Assembly: GCF_025567315.1 (NCBI RefSeq)
Contig: NZ_JAOQJE010000012.1
Location: 22,336-86,335, forward strand
DNA: 64,000 nt
Direction: 5' to 3'
Source of the DNA: Agathobaculum ammoniilyticum
GTDB lineage: Bacteria; Bacillota; Clostridia; Oscillospirales; Butyricicoccaceae
Every line of letters begins with the position of its first letter. Position 1 is the first letter of the stretch. This document shows, in pieces, positions 1 to 8,220 of the stretch. The position numbers and the translations under genes were made by a program. Below the pieces are notes generated by a model that had not been told where the DNA came from, ran no database searches, and was given only the letters and a program-made list of their open reading frames with translations.

Positions 1-123
1 TTTTTGCAGAAAAATGATTATGCAGTTGGAAGAGGCGCGGGAATAGCTGTTCAAAATAAATGAAGAATTCTTGTTGATTTTCCCAATGGAAATTGTGAAT
101 ATTGTAAATATTGCCCAAAAATA

Positions 124-133
124 GGGGGGGGGG
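124..133. repeat. Homopolymeric G tract (10 G)
   Basis: A run of ten G residues sits in an otherwise AT-rich intergenic stretch upstream of the LarA-like gene, about 115 bases before its start codon and about 40 bases upstream of the palindromic operator. Tracts of this length can slip during replication. Whether it affects expression of the downstream operon is not shown by the sequence. Confidence 0.6.
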
Positions 134-169
134 TAGTCGTATATATCAATTGAATTTGCCAAATAAATA

Positions 170-193
170 TTGTACTATGTATACATAATACAA
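170..193. promoter_or_regulatory. Near-perfect 24-bp palindrome, probable GntR-family operator
   Basis: The segment reads TTGTA, C, TATGTATACATA, A, TACAA. It equals its own reverse complement except at one symmetric pair of positions. Its GTATAC core matches the core of Bacillus GntR-type gluconate operators. It lies 55-78 bases upstream of the LarA-like start codon. A second, weaker TACAA/TTGTA dyad follows at 196-209. The likely ligand protein is the GntR/FCD regulator encoded at 4654-5313; this is inference. Confidence 0.55.
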
Positions 194-247
194 CATACAA
201 ATTATTGTATTGGATGCCGGGGAAATGAAAGAATAGGGTGATTGTAT

Positions 248-1525
248 ATGAAAACATTTTCTATCCCGTACTATACCTCTGCCTTGGAACTGCATGTGGA
301 CGAGAAAAACCTCAAAGCGGAGCTGAATTCGCGGACGGACAGCTATGATGCCGGCAAAGGGGAAGCCGAGCTGGTTCGGGAGGCGCTCGCCAACCCGATC
401 GGCACACCGCGGCTGTGCGAGTTGGCAAAGGGCAAGAACCGGATCGTACTGGTTACGAGCGACCATACCCGCGCTGTACCCAGCAAGCTGACGCTGCCGC
501 TGCTGCTGGAGGAGATCCGCCGCGGCAATCCGGAGGCGGATATCACCATCCTGATCGCCACCGGCCTGCACCGTGCGACCACGGAGGAGGAGCAGCGCCG
601 CATGTTCGGCGATGCCATCGTGGACAACGAAAAGATCGTGGTCAATCAGGCGTTCGTGGACGAGGATTTCGAAAAGGTGTGCGACCTGCCTTCGGGCGCG
701 GAGCTGTGGGTGAACAAGGTCGCGCTGCACTGCGACCTGCTGGTGACCGAGGGATTTATCGAGCCGCATTTCTTCGCCGGATTCTCGGGCGGGCGCAAAA
801 GCATCCTGCCCGGCATCTGCAACGCGGCGACCGTGAACGAAAACCACTCGTACAAGGCGATTTCCAGCCCGTATTCCACAACAGGCGTGCTGGAGCATAA
901 CCCCATCCATGAGGATATGGTATGCGCGGCGCGCGCGGTCAATGTGCAGTTTATCATGAACGTTGCGCTCAACGCGGAAAAGAAAGTGATCGCGGCCTTT
1001 GCGGGCGACCTGGAGCAGGCGCACGAAAAGGGCGTGACGTTCGTGCGCAGCCTGGCGCAGTGCCCGAGTGTGGAGGGGGATATCGTCATCACCTCGAACG
1101 GCGGCTACCCGTTGGACCAGAACCTCTATCAAAGCCCCAAGGCGGTCGCGACCGCGGAGGCCTGCTGTCGGGAGGGCGGCGTCATTATCATGTGCGCCTC
1201 CTGCTGCGACGGGATGGGAGGCACGCATTTTGAAAAGCTGATCGTGAAGGGGACGGTGGACGAGATCGACGCGTACCTTTCCAAAATCCCGCCTAAGGAA
1301 ACCATCCCCGAACAGTGGTGCGCGCAGATTTTCGCGCGCATCCTGAAAAAACACAAAGTCATTCTGGTCACCACCTATCTGGATCATGAGCTGGTCCGCA
1401 AGGCGAACATGATACCGGCTTCCACGCCGGATGAGGCGCTGGAAATGGCGTATGAGATCATGGGCCGTGACGCGGAGGTCGTCGTCATTCCGGACGGCGT
1501 GGCGGTCCTCGCGGTAAAGGAGTAA
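248..1525 (+). CDS. larA: Nickel-dependent LarA-family 2-hydroxyacid racemase/epimerase
   Basis: The protein has 425 aa, the normal length for lactate racemase family (LarA) enzymes, which swap configuration at C2 of 2-hydroxy acids using a nickel-pincer nucleotide. All hallmark residues fall at the same numbers as in Lactobacillus plantarum LarA: D72 and R75 in SDHTR, H108 in GLHR, H174 and K184 in EPHFFAGFSGGRK, and H200 in NENH. The ATG at 248 is preferred over an in-frame TTG at 242 because AGGGTG at 235-240 is well spaced. It is the first gene of an operon with UxaA-type dehydratase subunits and a GntP permease. The substrate is therefore more likely a sugar acid such as gluconate or altronate than lactate. 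No larB, larC or larE cofactor genes are in view. Confidence 0.88.
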   Translation: MKTFSIPYYTSALELHVDEKNLKAELNSRTDSYDAGKGEAELVREALANPIGTPRLCELAKGKNRIVLVTSDHTRAVPSKLTLPLLLEEIRRGNPEADITILIATGLHRATTEEEQRRMFGDAIVDNEKIVVNQAFVDEDFEKVCDLPSGAELWVNKVALHCDLLVTEGFIEPHFFAGFSGGRKSILPGICNAATVNENHSYKAISSPYSTTGVLEHNPIHEDMVCAARAVNVQFIMNVALNAEKKVIAAFAGDLEQAHEKGVTFVRSLAQCPSVEGDIVITSNGGYPLDQNLYQSPKAVATAEACCREGGVIIMCASCCDGMGGTHFEKLIVKGTVDEIDAYLSKIPPKETIPEQWCAQIFARILKKHKVILVTTYLDHELVRKANMIPASTPDEALEMAYEIMGRDAEVVVIPDGVAVLAVKE

Positions 1526-1537
1526 GGAGGAACGGTT

Positions 1538-1837
1538 ATGGAAGAGTTGAAGCTTGCGCTTAAGGTCGACGACCTGGATAACGTCGCCACGATTTTTGCC
1601 GACGCAATCACAGACGGAACAAGGGTTGAGGTGCGGGATAAGAAAGGGAATATGGAGGAGATCACCGTGCACGGCGATGTGCCGTATGGCCATAAGATCG
1701 CGTTATGCAATATCGCCAGGGGAGAGCACATCATGAAATACGGCGAGTGCATCGGCGCGGCAAGCTGCGACATCAAAAAGGGCGATTACGTCCATGTACA
1801 CAATCTTGAGGCGCTGCGCGGCCGCGGTGACCTTTGA
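1538..1837 (+). CDS. UxaA-type dehydratase small subunit (SAF domain)
   Basis: A 99-aa protein corresponding to the N-terminal SAF domain of altronate/galactarate dehydratases, here encoded apart from the catalytic domain. The sequence has the family pattern of an early DNVAT segment, a central GHKIAL segment and a late YGECIGAA segment. AGGAGG precedes the start, and the stop nearly abuts the ribosome site of the large subunit. Split small and large UxaA subunits are common in Clostridia. It presumably forms a complex with the next gene product to dehydrate an aldonic acid to a 2-keto-3-deoxy acid. Confidence 0.85.
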   Translation: MEELKLALKVDDLDNVATIFADAITDGTRVEVRDKKGNMEEITVHGDVPYGHKIALCNIARGEHIMKYGECIGAASCDIKKGDYVHVHNLEALRGRGDL

Positions 1838-1851
1838 GGAGGAATTACGTT

Positions 1852-3030
1852 ATGAGCTATACGTTTCAGGGCTACCGGCGCGCGAACGGCACGTTCGGCG
1901 CGCGCAATCTGGTAGCGGTCATTCCGAGCGTTATCTGCGCCAACGACGTGGGCCAGGCGATCTGCCGGCAGGTGCAGGGAACGATCGGCTATTTCCATCA
2001 TCAGGGCTGCTGCCAGCTGCCGATCGACCTCAAGCGGGTGACGGATACGCTGTCCAACCTCGGGCAGAGCCCGAACGTCGGCGCGGCGCTGATCGTCAGC
2101 CTCGGCTGCGAGGGAACCGACCACGAGCGGCTGGTGGAGGAGATCCGCGCGACCGGCAAGCCGGTCGAGATCATCCGCATCCAGGAGCTTGGCGGCACCT
2201 CGCGGGCGATCCAGGCGGGCATTGACGCGGCGCAGCGGCTGGTGCAGCAGATCTCCGGCCTGCAGCGCGAGCCGGCCGATATTTCAAACGTAATCATGTC
2301 CATCAAGTGCGGCGCGTCGGATACCACCTCCGGCATGGCCTCCAACTGCGTGATCGGCTATGTGGCGGATAAGCTGGTCGACCTGGGCGCAACTGTTGTC
2401 TTCGGCGAGACGACCGAATTCCTCGGTGGCGAGCATATCCTCGCGCGGCGTGCGGTCGGCGGCGAGGACGGGCCGGTCGGCCGGAAGATCTACGAGATCG
2501 TCGATCGCATGGAAAAGCGTGCGAAATCGGTCGGCGAGGACATGCGCGGTGGCCAGCCGACGCCCGGCAATATCGCGGGCGGGCTGTCCAGCATCGAGGA
2601 AAAGAGCCTGGGCGCGATCGTCAAAAGCGGTCACCGTCCGATCCAGGGCGTGCTGGAATACACCGACCGCGTGACCGACCAGAAGGGGCTCTGGATCAAG
2701 GACGCGCCCGGCCGTGAGCCGGAGATCCTGACCGGCATGGCCGCCACGGGTGCACAGATCATGCTGTTTTCGACCGGACGCGGCGCGCCGCAGGGCTTCC
2801 CTTCCATGCCGGTCGTCAAGATCTGCGGCAACCCCAATACATATGAGCGCATGCAGCACGATATGGACCTGAACGCGGGCCGCATCATCACGGGTGAAAA
2901 GACCATTGAAGAGGTCGGCGAAGAGGCGTTCGAGCTGCTGATACGCGTGCTGTCGGGCGAAATGACGAAGAACGAGGCGCTGGGCTATTTCGGCTCGATG
3001 GACATTTTCTGTCTCGGTCCGGTCATTTAA
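1852..3030 (+). CDS. UxaA-type sugar-acid dehydratase large subunit
   Basis: This 392-aa protein is the catalytic C-terminal part of the UxaA/GarD altronate-galactarate dehydratase family, iron-dependent cytosolic enzymes that remove water from aldonic or aldaric acids. Family signatures include GARN near the start, HHQGCCQL, a GCEGTDHE segment, the SIKCGASDTTSG motif and PVVKICGNPNTY near the C-terminus. The ATG at 1852 follows AGGAGG at 1837-1842; an upstream in-frame TTG overlaps the small-subunit stop and is less likely. With the LarA-like enzyme it suggests epimerisation followed by dehydration to a 2-keto-3-deoxy acid. The kinase and aldolase that would follow are not in the window. Confidence 0.87.
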   Translation: MSYTFQGYRRANGTFGARNLVAVIPSVICANDVGQAICRQVQGTIGYFHHQGCCQLPIDLKRVTDTLSNLGQSPNVGAALIVSLGCEGTDHERLVEEIRATGKPVEIIRIQELGGTSRAIQAGIDAAQRLVQQISGLQREPADISNVIMSIKCGASDTTSGMASNCVIGYVADKLVDLGATVVFGETTEFLGGEHILARRAVGGEDGPVGRKIYEIVDRMEKRAKSVGEDMRGGQPTPGNIAGGLSSIEEKSLGAIVKSGHRPIQGVLEYTDRVTDQKGLWIKDAPGREPEILTGMAATGAQIMLFSTGRGAPQGFPSMPVVKICGNPNTYERMQHDMDLNAGRIITGEKTIEEVGEEAFELLIRVLSGEMTKNEALGYFGSMDIFCLGPVI

Positions 3031-3150
3031 CCATAGGGGCTGTGGATACAGCTTTGCGGCCGGAGCGGAAAGGGGGATGGGCCATCGCCGGAATCGGATT
3101 GGAAGATGAGGAAGATAAGAAAAAAGACGAGTGAATAAGGGGGTAAAAAC

Positions 3151-4596
3151 ATGCTAAATCCTGTAGTAGCAATGCTGATCGGTATTGTTGTGATGATGGT
3201 GCTGATCATTTTTACCAAGATGCACGCGTTCCCGTCGCTGATTATTTCGGCGATCCTGATCGCGGTGCTGGCGATGCCGTTCGGCGAGGTCTCGTCACTG
3301 ACCCAGTGCGTCAGCACGGTGACAACCGGCTTCGGCAACACGATGGCAAGTATCGGCGTGGTAATTGGCTTTGGCTGTATCATGGGCATCTTTCTGGAAA
3401 AGAGCGGCGCGGCCAAGCGCATGGCGCTGACCATCCTCAAGGCGGTCGGCGTGAAGAACTGCGACGTCGTGCTTGGCCTGACCGGCTGGGTCGTTTCCAT
3501 ACCCGTGTTTTGTGATTCCGGCTTCGTTATCCTGTCCTCGCTGGCCAAGGAATTCTCCCGACTGACCAAGAGGTCCATGGTCGGTCTGGGCGGTATCCTC
3601 GGCATGGGCCTGTACATCACGCACTTTATGGTGCCGCCGACCCCAGGCCCGCTGGCAGTCGTCAGCACGTTCCAGGAAAACGGTCTGGGTATCGATCTGG
3701 GCATGTTTATCCTGTGCGGCATCGGTATCTCAATCCCGTTGTTTGCCTTTGCGGTACCGTTGTTCCGCCACTTCGGCAAGAAATACCCTAATCTGGTTGT
3801 CCCGTATGAGATCGACCGCTCCCAGTACAGCGAAGCGCAACTCCGCGTGCTCGACCGCATCAACGAAAAGTATCAGAAGAACGAAGACCTTGTTACCGAG
3901 GACTTTGCGGATCTGCTGGCGGCGGAAAAGCTGCCGAGCGCGTTTATGTCCTTTGCAACGCTGCTGGTACCGATCGTACTGATCTTCGCCAACACGCTGG
4001 TCGGCCAGATCTCCTCGCTGCAAGGCACCATGGTCGCCAACGTCGTCCAGTTCCTTGGCCAGCCGGTCATCGCGCTGTTCATCTCCCTGTGTATGGGCGC
4101 GTTCCTGCTCTGCAGGGATTACGACAAGAAGACCTGTGTCAATCTGATGCAGGAGGCCTGCCGCGACGCTGGTCCGATCGTGTTCATCACTGCCGCGGGC
4201 GGCGCGCTGGGCGCGGTCATCAACGCGACCGGCGCTGCCAAGATGATGGCGGACGCGATCGTTGCCGCGGGCGTTCCCGGCATACTGGTTCCGATCATCA
4301 TCGGCGTGATCATGCGTTTCCCGCAGGGTTCCGGTACGACCGCGATGATCACCGGCTCCGCGATTATCGCCCCGATGGTGGCGGCCGGTCTGGCAGTCAA
4401 TCCGTATCTGGCGGCGATGGCGCTCTGCCTGACCACCATGTGTCCAAGCTACCTGAACGACTCGTATTTCCACGTTGTCACGAACTTCTCCGGCATGGAT
4501 ATCAAGACCAGCCTCAAAACCTGGTCGGTCGGCTCTATCCTGATTCCGGCTTTCGGCTCATGCATTTTCATCGTCCTGTCGTTCTTCATCCACTAA
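3151..4596 (+). CDS. gntP: GntP-family gluconate/sugar-acid permease
   Basis: A 481-aa integral membrane protein with about 12 hydrophobic segments, matching the GntP family of proton-coupled gluconate, glycerate and related hydroxy-acid symporters. Recognisable features are the PVFCDSGFVIL segment, the THFMVPPTPGPLAV loop and the C-terminal RFPQGSGTTAM region. AAGGGGG precedes the ATG. It is the last gene of the larA-uxaA operon and is closed by a strong hairpin shared with the convergent regulator gene. It presumably imports the substrate handled by the upstream enzymes. Confidence 0.9.
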   Translation: MLNPVVAMLIGIVVMMVLIIFTKMHAFPSLIISAILIAVLAMPFGEVSSLTQCVSTVTTGFGNTMASIGVVIGFGCIMGIFLEKSGAAKRMALTILKAVGVKNCDVVLGLTGWVVSIPVFCDSGFVILSSLAKEFSRLTKRSMVGLGGILGMGLYITHFMVPPTPGPLAVVSTFQENGLGIDLGMFILCGIGISIPLFAFAVPLFRHFGKKYPNLVVPYEIDRSQYSEAQLRVLDRINEKYQKNEDLVTEDFADLLAAEKLPSAFMSFATLLVPIVLIFANTLVGQISSLQGTMVANVVQFLGQPVIALFISLCMGAFLLCRDYDKKTCVNLMQEACRDAGPIVFITAAGGALGAVINATGAAKMMADAIVAAGVPGILVPIIIGVIMRFPQGSGTTAMITGSAIIAPMVAAGLAVNPYLAAMALCLTTMCPSYLNDSYFHVVTNFSGMDIKTSLKTWSVGSILIPAFGSCIFIVLSFFIH

Positions 4597-4612
4597 GGGA
4601 CAAAGCAAATAA

Positions 4613-4642
4613 AAATGGCTGCCGCAAATGCGGCAGCCATTT
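4613..4642. terminator. Bidirectional hairpin terminator between gntP and gntR
   Basis: A perfect 14-bp stem built on AAATGGCTGCCGCA and its complement with a two-base loop, A-rich on one side and T-rich on the other. It can therefore end transcription of both convergent genes. Confidence 0.85.
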
Positions 4643-4653
4643 GTCTGCGGGGA

Positions 4654-5313
4654 TCATTTCTTTTTTTCGAGCTGCTCCTTGATGCAGGAGCGGGCCAGCT
4701 CCAGATGCCGGCGGTTGACGCTCTCGGCCAGCTCGGCGTCGCCCCGAATGATGGCGTGTATAACCTGCCGGTGCTCGTCCTGGGATTCCTCGAAGCGCTG
4801 GCGGATGTTGAGGGAAAGCACGCGGAACTGCTGGTTCATCGAGCCGACGCGGTAGTAGGCCGAGCTGACGATGCTGTTGTTGCCGAGGGAGACGATTTCG
4901 TTGTGCAGCTGCTCGTCCACGCGGGCGTAAGCATCCAGGTCGCCCGCGTCGATCATGGTCTGTAGGTCCTCCAGAATGTCGAGCAGCCGCTGGATATGGG
5001 TGGAAGTCAGGTTGGCACGGCTGTTGCGGATGCCGTAACCCTCCAGCAGCACACGCATATCAAAGATCTCGTCGATATCCTTACAGGTGAACTCCTTGAC
5101 GAACGTCCCCTTGTTAGGGATGCTGACGAGCAGCCCGTCCGACGCGAGACGGAGCAGGGCCTCGCGCACCGGACTGCGGCTGACGCCGAGCTGCTCGCAA
5201 AGCTCGGCCTCCTGCAGCCAGTAGCCGGGCGCGTACAGCCCGTTGCAGATATTTTTGCGCAGGATCGCGTAAACCTGATCCGCAATGGTTTGAATCGGCC
5301 TGTTTTTTGGCAT
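4654..5313 (-). CDS. GntR-family transcriptional regulator, FCD type
   Basis: A 219-aa regulator with an N-terminal winged helix (about residues 8-75, containing the recognition segment VSRSPVREALLRL) and a C-terminal FCD ligand-binding domain with several helices and histidines (DEQLHNEI, DEHRQVIHAI) of the type that holds a metal ion. FCD regulators usually sense organic or sugar acids. AGGAGG lies just upstream of its ATG. It is convergent with the sugar-acid operon and divergent from glycerate kinase. A GTATAC core near its own promoter resembles the palindrome upstream of larA, so it probably controls both and itself. Confidence 0.85.
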   Translation of the reverse strand: MPKNRPIQTIADQVYAILRKNICNGLYAPGYWLQEAELCEQLGVSRSPVREALLRLASDGLLVSIPNKGTFVKEFTCKDIDEIFDMRVLLEGYGIRNSRANLTSTHIQRLLDILEDLQTMIDAGDLDAYARVDEQLHNEIVSLGNNSIVSSAYYRVGSMNQQFRVLSLNIRQRFEESQDEHRQVIHAIIRGDAELAESVNRRHLELARSCIKEQLEKKK

Positions 5314-5350
5314 AATTCCGCCTCCTGACTTGAGTCGGGGAGCTATTCCC

Positions 5351-5391
5351 TGTATACTTTTATATTATATGGATTTCCTCTGATTTTGCAA
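5351..5391 (-). promoter_or_regulatory. Sigma-A promoter of gntR with overlapping GTATAC half-operator
   Basis: On the minus strand TTGCAA (5386-5391) and TATAAT (5364-5369) are 16 bases apart. A TGTATAC element at 5351-5357 sits at the expected transcription start and shares the core of the 170-193 palindrome. This suggests autoregulation. Confidence 0.65.
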
Positions 5392-5437
5392 GACAGGCCC
5401 CGCCGGGGCGCTGTTTGGAAAGGATGGTTTGAGCGCT

Positions 5438-6676
5438 ATGAAAATTCGTGAGGACGCGGCGCGCATTATCGACGCTTCGATCCGCGCCGTGCTGCCGGAC
5501 GAGGCGGTGGCGCGCGCGCTGAAAGGGTTTACGCCCCCGACCGGCCGGCTGGTCCTGGTCGCGCTGGGCAAGGCAGCCTGGCAGATGGCGAAGGCCGCTG
5601 CCGACTGTCTGGGCGGCGCGGTGTCGGACGGTATCGTGATCACCAAATACGGCCACGCGGGTGGTGATATCCCGGGCCTGCGTATTCGGGAGGCGGGACA
5701 TCCAGTGCCTGACTGGAATTCGTTCGACGCCACCGACGAGGCGATACGGCTGGTGGAGCCGCTGGGGGAAAACGACCTGGTCCTGCTGCTCATATCGGGC
5801 GGCGGCTCGGCGCTGTTTGAAAAGCCGCTTTGCGGGCCGGAGGCGCTCGCGGACCTGACCGGCCAGCTTCTGCGCTGCGGCGCGGATATCGTTGAGATGA
5901 ACACGCTGCGCAAGCGGGTCAGTGCGGTCAAGGGTGGACGGTTCGCGCAGCTCTGCGCGCCCGCGCGGGTGTTCGCCATCGTGCTGTCGGACATCGTGGG
6001 CGACCCGCTGGACATGATCGCTTCCGGACCGGCCTATCCGGACCGCTCGACCGCGGAGCAGGCACACGCGGTCGTGGAAAAATACGGGCTGCGGCTCCCG
6101 CCGGAGGTGCTGCCGCTGCTCGACCGGCCGCTGCCGCGCCGTCTGGATCATGTGGAAACGCGGGTCACCGGCTCGGTGCGCGAATTGTGCGCGGCGGCGG
6201 CAGGCGCGTGCCGCGCGCTGGGCTATGAAACGACCGTGCTGACCGCGAGCCTGTGTTGCGAAGCGCGGGAGGCGGGCAGCTTCCTCGCGTCGGTCGCACA
6301 GTACCATGCGGATACAGTAAAGCCGCTTGCGTTTATCGCGGGCGGCGAAACCGTCGTGCATATCACAGGCACGGGGCTGGGCGGCCGCAATCAGGAGGTT
6401 GCGCTTTCCGCCGCGCGCGGGATTGCGGGACTGGTGGGCGCGGCCGTGTTTTCGGTCGGCTCGGACGGGACGGACGGTCCTACCGACGCGGCGGGCGGCC
6501 TGGTGGACGGGACGACCTGCGGCCGTCTTGCCGCGCAGGGCATATCCATCGACCGCGTGCTGTCGGATAACGACGCCTATCATGCGCTTGTACGGGTGGA
6601 CGGGCTGATTAAGACCGGACCCACGGGAACCAACGTCAACGACGTATCCGTGCTGCTGCTGCGCCCGCGGGCCTGA
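5438..6676 (+). CDS. Glycerate 2-kinase (MOFRL family)
   Basis: A 412-aa cytosolic enzyme of the class II glycerate kinase family, which phosphorylates D-glycerate to 2-phosphoglycerate. Visible features are the N-terminal ALGKAA nucleotide-fold segment, the LLISGGGSALFE loop, SDIVGDPLDMIASGP, and the C-terminal MOFRL region with GLGGRNQE and GSDGTDGPTDAAGG. Family proteins start at MKIREDA, which selects the ATG at 5438; an in-frame TTG at 5429 is closer to the AAAGGA site and remains possible. The gene diverges from gntR, consistent with a role in the same sugar-acid pathway. Confidence 0.9.
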   Translation: MKIREDAARIIDASIRAVLPDEAVARALKGFTPPTGRLVLVALGKAAWQMAKAAADCLGGAVSDGIVITKYGHAGGDIPGLRIREAGHPVPDWNSFDATDEAIRLVEPLGENDLVLLLISGGGSALFEKPLCGPEALADLTGQLLRCGADIVEMNTLRKRVSAVKGGRFAQLCAPARVFAIVLSDIVGDPLDMIASGPAYPDRSTAEQAHAVVEKYGLRLPPEVLPLLDRPLPRRLDHVETRVTGSVRELCAAAAGACRALGYETTVLTASLCCEAREAGSFLASVAQYHADTVKPLAFIAGGETVVHITGTGLGGRNQEVALSAARGIAGLVGAAVFSVGSDGTDGPTDAAGGLVDGTTCGRLAAQGISIDRVLSDNDAYHALVRVDGLIKTGPTGTNVNDVSVLLLRPRA

Positions 6677-6850
6677 ACGCGGCGAAGATGGCCTGCTTAT
6701 ATTATAGCATGCCAAGGGGAAAAGGTAAAGCGAGCCGCCGGCAGCAAAAAAACGCCGCAGTTTTTTCTCCTGCACGCTTTCCCTTTGTCGGAAAAGCGTG
6801 TATAATGAGGGCGCAGACTGCTGACGCCAACAAAGAAAGGAAGAGCTGTT

Positions 6851-7786
6851 ATGGCGGATTTCGTATCCCATCATTTGTTCGGAGAGCAGGCGCTCGCGGT
6901 TTTTCCGGCTCCGGTGCAGGCGCTTGCCGAAAGCCGTCCGGCCTGCTTTTACTGGGGCTGCCAGGGGCCGGACCCGCTGTTTTACCGGAAAGTCCTGTTC
7001 GGCAGCCCGCTGCATAAGCTGGGCAACCGGATGCATTCCGAGCGGACGGACCGGCTGTTCGCGGCACTCGCGCACGGCGTACACGACCTGACCGGCACGG
7101 CCCATGAGATCGCCAGCGCGTATTTTTACGGCTTCCTGTGCCATTATGCGCTCGACAGCGAGATACACCCGTATGTATACTGCCGGCAGGAGCAGATCCG
7201 TTCCGTGGACACGCGCCTGTCCGGCTCCGCGGTCCATTGTCAGATCGAAAGCGATATCGATTCCCTGGTATATGAGCGCGTGCGCCGCGCGCCGGTCACA
7301 ACCTTTTCACCGGCGGATTCCTACACGCTGGAGGCTGAGGAGAAGGCCGTGCTTGCCGCGCTGCTCCACGCGGTGCTGAAAGCGGTATATGGGGCGGACG
7401 CGCCGCCGTACAGCCTCCGGCGGGCGTTTGACGAGATGCTGGCGTGGGAAACGTTTTTCTATTCGGAGAGCCGCGGCATATACCGCGCCGCACAGCGGCT
7501 GGAGCGCCTTGCCGGACGCGGCGCGCTGCTGACCGGCCATATGAAGACCGAGCTACCCGCATGGGACGCGCTTAATCTGGAGCATGAGCCGTGGGGCAGC
7601 TTGTGGACGCCGGGGGAGGTGCGCACGGATTCCGTACCCGAGCTGTTCGGCCTAGCGCGCATCCGCGCCGCGTCGCTCGCGGGACAGTATGCCGCCCAGT
7701 TTGACGCGGGCTGGCTGCTGCGGTACCATTTCGACGCGCCGTTCGACAACGGCAACCCCAAGCGGCTCGCCGCGCAGACAGAATAG
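6851..7786 (+). CDS. Zinc-dependent phospholipase C-domain protein
   Basis: A 311-aa protein with the zinc-dependent phospholipase C / S1-P1-nuclease-like helical fold, as seen in many uncharacterised Clostridia proteins. Evidence is the N-terminal ADFVSHHLFG, the GCQGPDPLFY segment, HKLGNRMH, and HYALDSEIHPY around residues 97-108, which supply the histidines and aspartates expected to bind zinc. There is no signal peptide, so a cytosolic location is likely and the substrate is unknown. A TATAAT at 6801-6806 could be its -10 box, but no good -35 is seen. It is a single-gene unit ended by a hairpin. Confidence 0.72.
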   Translation: MADFVSHHLFGEQALAVFPAPVQALAESRPACFYWGCQGPDPLFYRKVLFGSPLHKLGNRMHSERTDRLFAALAHGVHDLTGTAHEIASAYFYGFLCHYALDSEIHPYVYCRQEQIRSVDTRLSGSAVHCQIESDIDSLVYERVRRAPVTTFSPADSYTLEAEEKAVLAALLHAVLKAVYGADAPPYSLRRAFDEMLAWETFFYSESRGIYRAAQRLERLAGRGALLTGHMKTELPAWDALNLEHEPWGSLWTPGEVRTDSVPELFGLARIRAASLAGQYAAQFDAGWLLRYHFDAPFDNGNPKRLAAQTE

Positions 7787-7793
7787 CAGTACG

Positions 7794-7820
7794 GGGGACG
7801 CGCAGACGCGCGTCCCCTTT
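7794..7820 (+). terminator. Rho-independent terminator after the phospholipase-like gene
   Basis: A GC-rich 9-bp stem (GGGGACGCG with its complement) and a six-base loop, followed by TTT. Confidence 0.7.
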
Positions 7821-7871
7821 CCGCTGCTCACGCGCGAAAACGTTAGTCGCGGCTACTTTTTGCGCGTCTGG

Positions 7872-7900
7872 TTGCATCCCGCAGGCGCCTATGCTAAAAT
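7872..7900 (+). promoter_or_regulatory. Extended -10 sigma-A promoter
   Basis: TTGCAT (7872-7877), a 17-base spacer and TGCTAAAAT with TAAAAT at 7895-7900. An ATG at 7891 lies inside the -10 region, which argues against its use as the DUF1294 start. Confidence 0.75.
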
Positions 7901-7935
7901 ATAAGGAAATTCCGGCGGGGGAGGGGCTGTCAGCC

Positions 7936-8220
7936 GTGAAAGGCGTTTGGTACTATCTGCTTGTGGTCAGTGCGATCGGCGCGCTGGTCAGCATATATGA
8001 TAAAATAGCCGCGAGGAATGGATGGGGGCGTGTGCCGGAGCGCACGCTGTTTTTCTGGACCCTGGTCGGCGGCGGGCCGGGCGTGTATGCGAGCATGCTG
8101 CTGATCCGCCACAAAACGCTGCACCGCAGCTTTATGTTAGGCATCCCAGCAATTATGATATTACAATTAGTAATTTGTATGGGCATATATAATATTCTGT
8201 ATACGAGGGGGATGCTATGA
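7936..8220 (+). CDS. DUF1294 small membrane protein
   Basis: A 94-aa protein with three hydrophobic segments and the DUF1294 signature: a YDK..A segment, then RVPERTLFFWTLVGGGPG, then a RHKT...F segment. The function is unknown. The GTG at 7936 is chosen because GGGGAGGGG (7917-7925) is correctly spaced and the upstream ATG lies within the promoter. The stop overlaps the start of the CDF transporter by four bases, so the two are translationally coupled. Confidence 0.8.
   Translation: MKGVWYYLLVVSAIGALVSIYDKIAARNGWGRVPERTLFFWTLVGGGPGVYASMLLIRHKTLHRSFMLGIPAIMILQLVICMGIYNILYTRGML

Noticed and set aside
6695..6715. A TATAAT-like element on the minus strand between glycerate kinase and the phospholipase-like gene
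   Set aside because: TGCTATAAT occurs there on the minus strand, but no minus-strand gene follows and the -35 region is poor.
7891..7893. ATG at 7891 as the DUF1294 start
   Set aside because: It lies within the extended -10 element of the promoter, so it would not be present in the mRNA; GTG 7936 has a good ribosome site.
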